DNA of 64,000 bases, taken from positions 1 to 64,000 of the IMG/VR virus record IMGVR_UViG_3300042547_000361. One strand, 5' to 3'. Position 1 is the stretch's first letter; every line of letters starts with the position of its first letter. The notes under the pieces are model-generated. The model ran no database searches, had not been told where the DNA came from, and saw only the letters and a list, made by a program, of their open reading frames with translations. Below, in pieces: positions 31,299 to 39,234 of the stretch. This stretch comes from a virus. A program made the translations under genes and the position numbers.

Positions 31299-33302
31299 AT
31301 GCCGCTTCAAAAACTTGAGTTCAGGCCGGGCGTCAACCGTGAATCGACCACGCTGGCCAATGAAGGCGGCTGGTTTGAATCCGACAAGGTGCGCTTTCGT
31401 TCGGGCTTTCCCGAGAAAATCGGCGGCTGGACCAAGGATACAGGCTCGCAATTTAACACGGGGACAAGCCTTCAGCCCACTACTGGCTCTTTCTGGGGTG
31501 TCTGCCGTTCGTTGTGGAACTGGCTTAACTTGGCGGGCTACAACCTGCTGGGTGTTGGCACCAACCTGAAGTACTATATTCAGAGCACGGGGGGTGGTAA
31601 CTTTTACGACATCACCCCGATCCGCAGCACAGACACAGTAGGTTCTAACGCTTTTACCACTAACGGCACCACGACCGTACAGGTCAACGACAACGCGCAT
31701 GGTGCGCAGGCTGGGGATTTTGTCACCATCTCTGGTGTGGCGGGGCCTATCAACGGCATCCCGGCGGCTGATCTGAACCGAGAGTTTCAGATTGTCAGCA
31801 TCGTCAGCAACAACGCCTACACCATCGTCGTTAGTACCGCCGCAACATCTTCCGGCACCACTGGTGCAGCCACGTTCACATATCAGCTTGGCACAGGCTC
31901 GGATATCTACACGGTCGGCGTGGGCTGGGGTGCTGGCGGTTGGGGCGGCGCTACCACGGGGTACGCAAGTACAGGTTGGGGCTCGCCTTCTGCGTCGGGT
32001 CTTGGTGTTGGCATCCAGCTTCGTATATGGACCGAGCACAATTTTGGCGAAAACCTGATCATCAACCCCCGTGGCGGTTCAATGTTTTTTTGGGCGGTTA
32101 ACCCCAACCCCACCCTTTTTGATCGGGCGCAATACCTTGGCCCCTCTGCGGTCATCACGCAAAAGAACTACGTTACAGGCTCGGGCACCACAACGGTGAC
32201 GGTGGATGCGACATGCCCAACAATAGTCAATCAGGTGCTGGTCTCCGACTCGTCGCGGTTTGTCATTGCGTTTGGCTGTAACGACCCAACCGGCGTGTAC
32301 GCCACGATTGCTCAAGACCCCATGCAAGTTCGCTGGTCAGATCAAGAGTCGTACAGCATATGGACCCCGGCCATCACCAACCAAGCGGGCGGTTACCGGC
32401 TTAGCTCCGGTTCACAAATTGTCACCGCGCTGCAAACCCGGCAAGAGATTCTTGTGTGGACCGACGCGGCTATCTACTCCATGCAGTTTCTGGGCGCTCC
32501 GTACGTCTGGGGCTTTCAGATCATGGGCGACAACTTGTCCATCATCAGCCCCAACTCTCCGGTCACGGTCAACAACATTACGTACTGGATGGGCACGGAC
32601 AAGTTCTACATGTATTCAGGCCGTGTAGAGACGCTGCCCTGCGCTTTGCGCCAGTACGTGTTTGATGACATCAACCTTGAGCAAGGCTACCAAGTCTTTG
32701 GCGGTACCAACGAGGGCTACAACGAAATCTGGTGGTACTACTGCTCAGCCAACAGCACGACGGTGGACAAGTACGTCATTTACAACCACCTTGAGCGCAC
32801 CTGGGCGTACGGCTCACTTGCACGCACGGCTTGGCTGGACAGCCCGCTCCGAGTCTCGCCTATGGCTACCGGCTACGGGGGCAACCTTGTGTATCACGAG
32901 CAAGGTAACGACGATGGCACAACCAACCCGCCAAGCCCGATCTACTCGTACGTGCGGTCCTCCGACTTTGACATCGGTGACGGCCACAACTTTGGTCTGG
33001 TCTGGCGCATCATCCCCGACGTTACGTTTGATGGCTCCACGGTCAATGCTCCTGCGGTGAACTTTACCGTCCTGCCCCGCCAAAACCCTGGTGCCAACTA
33101 CGGTACTTCAGATAACCCTTCTGTGGCCAGCACGCAAAACTACGCTACGCAACGCACGTACGCGGTACAGCAGTTTGACCAATATGCATATGTGCGGATT
33201 CGCGGTCGTCAGATGGCGTTTCAGATCAGCTCCAGTAACCTTGGGGTGGCCTGGCAGTTGGGCGCTCCCAGGCTCGATGTACGTCCTGACGGAAGGCGTT
33301 GA
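31299..33302 (+). CDS. Tail/neck structural protein (667 aa), P22 gp10-like candidate
   Basis: It begins MPLQKLEFRPGVNREST and has EGGWFESDKVRFRSGFPEKI, a start common to large neck proteins of podovirus-like phages. Repeated blade-like strands follow (YLGPSAVIT..., ILVWTDAAIYSMQFLG, TYWMGTDKFYMYSG), suggesting a beta-propeller as in P22 gp10. An inserted FCCH-like domain lies at about 120-190. No enzyme motif. Probably part of the short tail hub. Confidence 0.55.
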   Translation: MPLQKLEFRPGVNRESTTLANEGGWFESDKVRFRSGFPEKIGGWTKDTGSQFNTGTSLQPTTGSFWGVCRSLWNWLNLAGYNLLGVGTNLKYYIQSTGGGNFYDITPIRSTDTVGSNAFTTNGTTTVQVNDNAHGAQAGDFVTISGVAGPINGIPAADLNREFQIVSIVSNNAYTIVVSTAATSSGTTGAATFTYQLGTGSDIYTVGVGWGAGGWGGATTGYASTGWGSPSASGLGVGIQLRIWTEHNFGENLIINPRGGSMFFWAVNPNPTLFDRAQYLGPSAVITQKNYVTGSGTTTVTVDATCPTIVNQVLVSDSSRFVIAFGCNDPTGVYATIAQDPMQVRWSDQESYSIWTPAITNQAGGYRLSSGSQIVTALQTRQEILVWTDAAIYSMQFLGAPYVWGFQIMGDNLSIISPNSPVTVNNITYWMGTDKFYMYSGRVETLPCALRQYVFDDINLEQGYQVFGGTNEGYNEIWWYYCSANSTTVDKYVIYNHLERTWAYGSLARTAWLDSPLRVSPMATGYGGNLVYHEQGNDDGTTNPPSPIYSYVRSSDFDIGDGHNFGLVWRIIPDVTFDGSTVNAPAVNFTVLPRQNPGANYGTSDNPSVASTQNYATQRTYAVQQFDQYAYVRIRGRQMAFQISSSNLGVAWQLGAPRLDVRPDGRR

Positions 33303-33305
33303 CTT

Positions 33306-33632
33306 ATGGCTCAAAAAATCTCAGTTGCCCCACGCTTACCTGCGGCACCCGTTGAGTACGACCAGCGGTTTATAGATCAGCTCACAAACATTTTGCGGTT
33401 GTATTTTGCGCAACTTGACAACCCGTCGCCCATGCTTGTTTCATCGCAAGGTGTTGGCACTACGGACGTGATTAGCGCGATGTCGTGCGCACAGCCAGAC
33501 CCAGCCAGCCCTGGGCAAGTGGTCATAAGCCTGCCAACTCAGGCAGACTTCGTAAATTTGCGCTCTGGTGACATCTACTACGACACTTCTGGTGGCGCTG
33601 CCACTAGCTACCCTTTGCGCATAAAGGCATAA
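33306..33632 (+). CDS. Small conserved structural-module protein (108 aa)
   Basis: Starts three bases after the previous stop. The N-terminal helix (FIDQLTNILRLYFAQLDNPS) followed by strands (GDIYYDTSGGAATSYPLRIK) is a recurrent pair in aquatic phage tail modules. Possibly a fibre-attachment or tail accessory. No further inference. Confidence 0.55.
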   Translation: MAQKISVAPRLPAAPVEYDQRFIDQLTNILRLYFAQLDNPSPMLVSSQGVGTTDVISAMSCAQPDPASPGQVVISLPTQADFVNLRSGDIYYDTSGGAATSYPLRIKA

Positions 33633-33662
33633 TATGATCAACCCCTTTCTCGTGAGGCAAAC

Positions 33663-34973
33663 ATGAGCCTTCAACAGCTTGCCGCCAACCACCTTGCTGC
33701 GCAAGGGCGCGGTCCCGATTCACAGCTTGTCCACATGTCTCCCCGCGAAGTCGCTGGGTTGCAGGCTTTGGCCAAAGCTAGTGGGGGCTCACTCACCGTT
33801 AATCCCCAGACAGGTCTGCCCGAAGCTGGCTTTTTGGACAAGATTCTGCCGATGCTGATCGGCGTCGGGATCACCGCCGCTACTGGCGGCGCTGCCACTC
33901 CGTTGATGGTTGGGTTGGGAATTGGCGGGCTTGAAGCAGCGCGTACTGGCAACTTGGGCAAAGGTCTCATGGCCGGTCTCGGTGCTTACGGCGGCGCAGG
34001 TATTGGCGCAGGTTTGATGGGCGCGGGCGCGGAGACGCTTGGCGCGACCGCCAACGCAATGGGTGTCCCCGCAGCAACAGGGGCCGGATCGCAAGCAGCA
34101 ATGCTAGCCGCACAGAACCAGGGTTTTGGTCAAGCCGGTTTAGAAGCTCTTGGGCAAAGCGCCGCTACAGCGCCGGGTGCATTTACCGGTTTTGTTAACA
34201 CGCCTGTGCAGTCCATGACTTCTGGCGCAATGGGGTTGACAGAAGCTCCGGGGCGCTCAGCGTTTATGAACGCTGTTGGTGGGGGTAAAGGAGCGCTCAA
34301 ACTTGGGGCAGCCGCCGCAGCACCTATGCTCATGCCGGAACCGCCCAAACCCCTCGATATCCCCATGAGCGGACCCAACCCGTACCGCTACCGCTTTGAA
34401 TCAGGGCAAATTGCGGACCCCGAAGCAGGCTACACCGGCCCCGTCTCTGGCCAGCGTCAATACTTTGATCCGCGCTACATAGCGCTTGCTGGCGGCGGCC
34501 CGGTCGAGCAGATGTCCAATGCCAACGCAGTGGGGGCCAACACCGGCTACCCGATGGCCAACGTGCAACGCAATGCGTACGCAGTTCCGTACCAACAACC
34601 AATGTCTCAAAACGTGGTTACTGGACCTCAAGATACGGGCGTTGATACTTTTACGGGTGAACCCCGTATGGCGGGCGGCGGCATCTCCCACCTTGGCGAT
34701 TACTCCGACGGTGGCCGTCTGCTCAAAGGCCCTGGTGACGGCGTCTCTGATAGCATCCCCGCCATGATCGGCAACAAGCAGCCCGCACGCCTTGCCGATG
34801 GTGAGTTTGTGGTGCCCGCTCGCATTGTCTCTGAGCTAGGCAACGGCTCGACCGAAGCCGGTGCACGTAAGCTTTACGCCATGATGGACCGCATCCAAAG
34901 CGCTCGCGGCAAAACCACCGGCAAGAACAAAGTGGCGGCTAACTCCCGCGCCGACAAATACCTGCCAGCATGA
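33663..34973 (+). CDS. Gly/Ala-rich internal virion protein candidate (436 aa)
   Basis: Residues 55-125 are strongly hydrophobic, Gly/Ala-rich stretches (MLIGVGITAATGGAATPLMV, GKGLMAGLGAYGGAGIGAGL), as in ejected podovirus proteins that insert into membranes. The C-terminus carries the conserved GEFVVPARIVSELGNGSTEA and ARKLYAMMDRIQSAR block. Start by GTGAGGCAAAC. Ejection role is inferred from composition and context. Confidence 0.55.
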   Translation: MSLQQLAANHLAAQGRGPDSQLVHMSPREVAGLQALAKASGGSLTVNPQTGLPEAGFLDKILPMLIGVGITAATGGAATPLMVGLGIGGLEAARTGNLGKGLMAGLGAYGGAGIGAGLMGAGAETLGATANAMGVPAATGAGSQAAMLAAQNQGFGQAGLEALGQSAATAPGAFTGFVNTPVQSMTSGAMGLTEAPGRSAFMNAVGGGKGALKLGAAAAAPMLMPEPPKPLDIPMSGPNPYRYRFESGQIADPEAGYTGPVSGQRQYFDPRYIALAGGGPVEQMSNANAVGANTGYPMANVQRNAYAVPYQQPMSQNVVTGPQDTGVDTFTGEPRMAGGGISHLGDYSDGGRLLKGPGDGVSDSIPAMIGNKQPARLADGEFVVPARIVSELGNGSTEAGARKLYAMMDRIQSARGKTTGKNKVAANSRADKYLPA

Positions 34974-35419
34974 ACATCCAAGAAGGCAAGCTTGAGTGGT
35001 TTGGAGGGAACCAAGACGCCCTGAACATGTATCGGGCGTTTATTTTTCTTGCGCACACTTGGGACGATTTGGTTGACAAAGACAAGGACGTACCGGAAGA
35101 CGCCATCAACCAAGCCTTCTTAACCGCGCTTGTGTACTTGCCTGCAAACCCTTTTTACCGCAGCATCCAAAATGACATTTTGCCCATGTGGCTTGTTGTC
35201 GTGTCGTCGTTCCAGACGGCCAATGCCTATGAGCGAAGCAAAGATGCGCACGGTATTGAGATCGCACACGGGCTGCGCTACGCCGCAGGCAACATCATTG
35301 CGTATGCAATTCATGTCTGTGTGGGCGCTGAACAAGCTAAGCTACATTTACCAGAGATGTGGAAGGCTATTTTCCATGAGCGGTTTGATGCTTACCGCGA
35401 GGAGCACTTAGATGTTTAA
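34970..35419 (+). CDS. Helical protein with DDLVD motif (149 aa)
   Basis: ATGA overlap with the gene before and 8-base overlap with the next. All-helical: residues 22-34 read RAFIFLAHTWDDL and continue VDKDK. The DDLVD resembles the first Asp-rich motif of class I isoprenoid synthases, but no clear second motif is present and the protein is half the usual length. Since it sits among virion genes, a structural role is at least as likely. Confidence 0.5.
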   Translation: MNIQEGKLEWFGGNQDALNMYRAFIFLAHTWDDLVDKDKDVPEDAINQAFLTALVYLPANPFYRSIQNDILPMWLVVVSSFQTANAYERSKDAHGIEIAHGLRYAAGNIIAYAIHVCVGAEQAKLHLPEMWKAIFHERFDAYREEHLDV

Positions 35420-37430
35420 TGTTTTTAAATGGCTGTTTAACCCCGATTGGTACATTTTACGTTTTGCCCAAGGCGGTAGCGGCGGCGGCGCTCCTGCGCA
35501 GCAGACCAGCATCGCGGACCTGCCCGAATGGGCCAAGCCGTATGCGCAGCAGACGCTGGCAAAGACGCAGGCGCTGACCGACGTTACTAAGTTCCCCACC
35601 TACACTGGCGGTGAGCGCATTCAGGGGTTTGATCCGCTGCAACAGCGGGCTTACGAAGGTGTTGGCCAGATGCAAGTTCCTGGGCAGACCGGGATGGCGT
35701 CCAATATTGCAGAAGCCGCTGCCATGCGCGGCCTCAATACGCAGTACCAGCCGGGCTATTTTGGCAATCAGTTCCGCGCTCCGGGGCAGTACCAGCCCGG
35801 GCAGTTTGGCATGATGTCGGCAGAAGCGCCTGAGCTGCAACAGTACCAGATGGGCCCTGCCGAGCGTGTGCAGGGCGGGCAGTACAACGCCCCTATGATG
35901 GACACGGCGCAGACCGGATACCGCCCAGATATCCAGGCGTTTCAAATGGGCCCTGCCGAGCGTGTGCAGGGCGGGCAGTACAACACGCCTGAAATGCAAG
36001 CTGCGCAGACTGGGTATCGGCCCGACTTGCAGCAGTACCAGATGGGGCCAGCACAGCAAGTTGGCACGCAAGACTACACGGGCGGCAATGTTGCCAAGTA
36101 CATGGACCCCTACATGCAGCAGGTGGTCGGTGTTCAGCAGCGTGAAGCGCAGCGCCAGTCGGATATTGCTGGTACGCAAGAAGCTGGGCAGGCGGTTAAG
36201 CAAGGCGCTTTTGGTGGCTCCCGTGCGGGTCTGCTTGAGGCAGAGCGTCAGCGCAATCTGGCTACTCAACTGGGCAACATCCAAGCTACTGGTAGCCAAG
36301 CCGCGTTCCAAAACGCGCAGCAGCAGTTCAATACGCAGCAGCAAAGAGAGCTGGCTGCGCAGCAGGCAAATCAAGCTGCCGGTCTTACTGTCGGCGGTCA
36401 GAACCTTGCCGCACAACTTGGCATACAGCAGCTTGGCGCACAGACGGGGGTTCAGACCGCGCTGGCTAACCTAAGCTCTGAGCAACAAGCCAATGTGCAA
36501 AACCAAGCCGCACAACTGCAAACACAGGGCCTCAGTGCAGGTCAGGCTATGCAGGCGGCGCTTGCAAATCAGCAGGCAGGGCTCACTGTTGGCCAACAAA
36601 ACTTGGCCTCGCAACAACAAGCGCAGCAGCTCGGTACACAGACTGGGCTGCAAACATCGCTGGCCAATCTCAGCGCAGAACAGCAGGCCAACGTACAGAA
36701 CCAAGCCGCACAGCTTCAGACCCAGGGTCTTACCGCTGGCCAAGCCATGCAGGCGGCGCTGGCCAACCAACAAGCCGGACTCACCACCGGACAGCAAAAC
36801 TTGGCGGCTCAGCTTGGCATTCAGCAGCTAGGCGCGGGGCAAAACCTGCAAGCACAGCTTGCCAACCAGCAGGCGTTCCAGCAGGCACAGGCTCAGCGGG
36901 AAGCGTCGCGTCAATTTGGTGCGGGACAGGCAATGACTGCCGCGCAGGCACGCGCCCAGTACGGTCTGGCAGGTCAGCAGCTTGGTGAGCAGTCTCGCCA
37001 GTACGGCGCTGGTTACGGGCTACAGGGTTTAGGCACTGCCCTTCAAGGCGCAGGACAATTGGGGCAACTTGGACAGCAGCAGTTCGGGCAGCAAAAAGAC
37101 ATCTACGGTCTGCAAAACCAGTTTGGTGCGCAGCAGCAAGCGCTGGAGCAGCAACGCCTGTCACAGCGGTACCAAGACTTCCTTAATGAGCAGCGCTACC
37201 CGTACCAGCAGTTGGAGTTCATGTCGAACATCTTGCGCGGCACGCCGATGGGTACGGTCAATACAATGTACGCCCAGCAGCCCAGCGTCGCTTCGCAGCT
37301 TGCAGGTCTGGGTGTTGCAGGCGCGGGCGCATACGGGCTGGCCAACCGCAAAAAAGGCGGCGCGATCAAGGACAAAGAAAAGACACGCGCAGGCTTGAAC
37401 GAGCTGGCACTGATGAAGATGGGGGCTTGA
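35412..37430 (+). CDS. Gln/Ala-rich internal virion protein (672 aa)
   Basis: Residues 140-230 contain two full and one partial 32-residue repeat (YQMGPAERVQGGQYN). Residues 315-460 contain two 66-residue repeats (QQANVQNQAAQLQTQGL...GQAMQAALANQQ) within a very Gln-rich helix. The C-terminus has a short hydrophobic, then basic tail (GAYGLANRKKGG). Long Gln/Ala helices suit a rod or ejected protein threaded through the tail. No enzyme motif. Confidence 0.6.
   Translation: MFNVFKWLFNPDWYILRFAQGGSGGGAPAQQTSIADLPEWAKPYAQQTLAKTQALTDVTKFPTYTGGERIQGFDPLQQRAYEGVGQMQVPGQTGMASNIAEAAAMRGLNTQYQPGYFGNQFRAPGQYQPGQFGMMSAEAPELQQYQMGPAERVQGGQYNAPMMDTAQTGYRPDIQAFQMGPAERVQGGQYNTPEMQAAQTGYRPDLQQYQMGPAQQVGTQDYTGGNVAKYMDPYMQQVVGVQQREAQRQSDIAGTQEAGQAVKQGAFGGSRAGLLEAERQRNLATQLGNIQATGSQAAFQNAQQQFNTQQQRELAAQQANQAAGLTVGGQNLAAQLGIQQLGAQTGVQTALANLSSEQQANVQNQAAQLQTQGLSAGQAMQAALANQQAGLTVGQQNLASQQQAQQLGTQTGLQTSLANLSAEQQANVQNQAAQLQTQGLTAGQAMQAALANQQAGLTTGQQNLAAQLGIQQLGAGQNLQAQLANQQAFQQAQAQREASRQFGAGQAMTAAQARAQYGLAGQQLGEQSRQYGAGYGLQGLGTALQGAGQLGQLGQQQFGQQKDIYGLQNQFGAQQQALEQQRLSQRYQDFLNEQRYPYQQLEFMSNILRGTPMGTVNTMYAQQPSVASQLAGLGVAGAGAYGLANRKKGGAIKDKEKTRAGLNELALMKMGA
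35850..36060 (+). repeat. 96 bp coding direct repeat
   Basis: The 39 bases from 35850 recur exactly at 35946, 96 bases later. A decayed third copy begins at 36042. They encode the MGPAERVQGGQYN unit in the Gln-rich virion protein. Exact identity points to recent duplication. Confidence 0.75.
36375..36800 (+). repeat. 198 bp coding tandem repeat
   Basis: Two and a part copies encoding a 66-residue Gln/Ala unit (GLTVG.QNLA...QTQGL.AGQAMQAALANQQA). The copies differ at many third codon positions while the peptide is almost constant, unlike the 96 bp repeat upstream. Confidence 0.65.
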
Positions 37431-37431
37431 G

Positions 37432-39159
37432 ATGATTAACGTCAACCAAATCACCTCGCAGCTTGCACGGATGCCTGATCAGGCGCTGCAGCAGTATGCG
37501 CAGATGCACAAACATGACCCCTACATCATGTCGTTAGCTGTGACCGAGTCCAATCGCCGCAAGACAATCCGCACTGCTGCGCAGATGGACGCGCCTGAAG
37601 AACTTGAAGTAAACGACCAAGAGCTGCAGGACATGGCCGCCCCCATGCCCGAGGACGTCGGCATCGCTCAGCTCCCAACAGGCAATATGAACTTTGCCGA
37701 TGGCGGCATCGTTGCGTTTGGCTCTGGCGGTGATGTGCCGAGGTACCAGAGTCAGGGGTTGGTACAAAACCCCAGAGGTATACAGTATGGTGGCGTCTAT
37801 CAGGACCAGCCTGGAGCGCCTGCTGGAAGTTCCGGATTTCTTGGCGGCAAAACCGGCTACGAGGGCATGGGGCCGGGAGAATTTCTCCAGGCAATTTACG
37901 AAGACCTAAAACGTAAAATAGGTCCGGGGCTGTCGCCCACAGATCGCGCTAAAGCCGAACGCGAGGCGCAAAGACAAGCTAACATGATTGCTGCTGGCCA
38001 TGTTGCGCCAGACCCACGGGGTTCGACGTACTCACCGGAAAAATACGGCGTGACCAAATCTGCGCCCTTGGTTCCGGGTGCTCGGGGTGCTTTCTTTCAA
38101 GAAGCAACGCCGCCTGTCGATGCCGTTGCCGCGCCCGATGGCGGCACTGCCGCCCCACGCCAACGTACCCTTGCTGGTGGCCCCGAGTTTCTTGGAGGTC
38201 CTGGCCCCGGCGCAGCGCCTGCTGCCGGGCTGACTGCGGCTGCACCCAACTTGGACGTTTCCAAGATGATGTCCACCGCGCTTCAGGGCGCTGCAGCAGC
38301 CAAGCACCCGTACGAATCCGAGCTTAAGGGTATTGGGCAGGAGCGCGTTGCAGCCAAAGAAGCGGAAGTTACTGGACTGGAAGCCATCCAGAAACAGTTC
38401 TCCGACATATACAAAGGGCGCAAAGAGCGGCTGGATACCAAGGAAGCCGAGCTGAGCAAACTCAAAGACCAAGGTATGGGCTTGGCGCTGCTGCAAGCAG
38501 GCGCAGCCATGATGACCACGCCGGGCGGGTTTGGTACAGCGCTGGGCAGGGGCGTCAGGGTGGGCACAGAGCAGTACGCTGCGGGACTTGATAAGCTGCA
38601 AGCGGCCAAAGACAAGCTATCCGATGCGCGTGACCGTCTGGAAGAGATTGAAGCACAGCGCGGCGAGCTGTCTGCTCGGGAGTTGTTCAAGGCCCGCAAC
38701 GCGGTGAAAGACACCAGCATTGGTGCCCGCGAAGACTTGGTAAAAGCCAACATGCAGATGTATGGCCTCAAGCGCGAAGAAGCGCTTAAGCTGGTGGAGC
38801 AGCAAGTCAAGGTCGGACTGTCGCAGTTTGAGCAGGGCGAAGCAACCAGACGGTCGGCCTTTGAGCAGGGCGAAGCAACCAAGCGCACCCAGATCACGGC
38901 AGGCGCACAGCTTGGGTTGCTCAGAGCCGTTGCCAACGACCCCAAGTTGCAGGCTATCTACGGCAAAGGGCAGGGCCAGAACAAAATCATGGACGAGTAC
39001 ACGGATTTTGTAAAAGCAAACCCGCAGTACCTTGCAAACGAGAGCGCAGGGCTCCAGGCGTTCCTGCGAGCCAAAGGTGTGCTGTCTTCGCTGGGCGCTG
39101 CAAGCGCAGCACCGGGCGCAGGCGCGGCACCGGGGCCGGTACTTCCAAGGAAAGACTGA
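37432..39159 (+). CDS. Internal virion / ejection protein candidate (575 aa)
   Basis: It begins MINVNQITSQLARMPDQALQ and then QYAQMHKHDPYIMSLAVTES, a start typical of a large aquatic-phage protein family next to ejected proteins. NFADGGIVAFGSGGD (about 87-101) is a Gly turn motif of the same family. Residues 290-480 form long coiled coils with Glu/Lys/Ala/Gln. Two adjacent copies of FEQGEAT occur near 465-485. Probably part of the DNA ejection apparatus. Confidence 0.6.
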   Translation: MINVNQITSQLARMPDQALQQYAQMHKHDPYIMSLAVTESNRRKTIRTAAQMDAPEELEVNDQELQDMAAPMPEDVGIAQLPTGNMNFADGGIVAFGSGGDVPRYQSQGLVQNPRGIQYGGVYQDQPGAPAGSSGFLGGKTGYEGMGPGEFLQAIYEDLKRKIGPGLSPTDRAKAEREAQRQANMIAAGHVAPDPRGSTYSPEKYGVTKSAPLVPGARGAFFQEATPPVDAVAAPDGGTAAPRQRTLAGGPEFLGGPGPGAAPAAGLTAAAPNLDVSKMMSTALQGAAAAKHPYESELKGIGQERVAAKEAEVTGLEAIQKQFSDIYKGRKERLDTKEAELSKLKDQGMGLALLQAGAAMMTTPGGFGTALGRGVRVGTEQYAAGLDKLQAAKDKLSDARDRLEEIEAQRGELSARELFKARNAVKDTSIGAREDLVKANMQMYGLKREEALKLVEQQVKVGLSQFEQGEATRRSAFEQGEATKRTQITAGAQLGLLRAVANDPKLQAIYGKGQGQNKIMDEYTDFVKANPQYLANESAGLQAFLRAKGVLSSLGAASAAPGAGAAPGPVLPRKD

Positions 39160-39177
39160 CCCTTATATACTCAAGGC

Positions 39178-39213
39178 ACCGTCTGGATTCGGCCCGGACG
39201 GTGACTCTTTTCT
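39178..39213 (+). terminator. Weak terminator-like hairpin before the giant protein
   Basis: ACCGTCTGG (39178-39186) pairs with CCGGACGGT (39194-39202) with one G-T pair and a 7-base loop, followed by GACTCTTTTC. The short broken T-run makes it weak. TTATATA just upstream (39163-39169) could be a -10 box. Either attenuator or leader structure. Confidence 0.35.
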
Positions 39214-39234
39214 AAGCCGACACAATTTGCAGCT

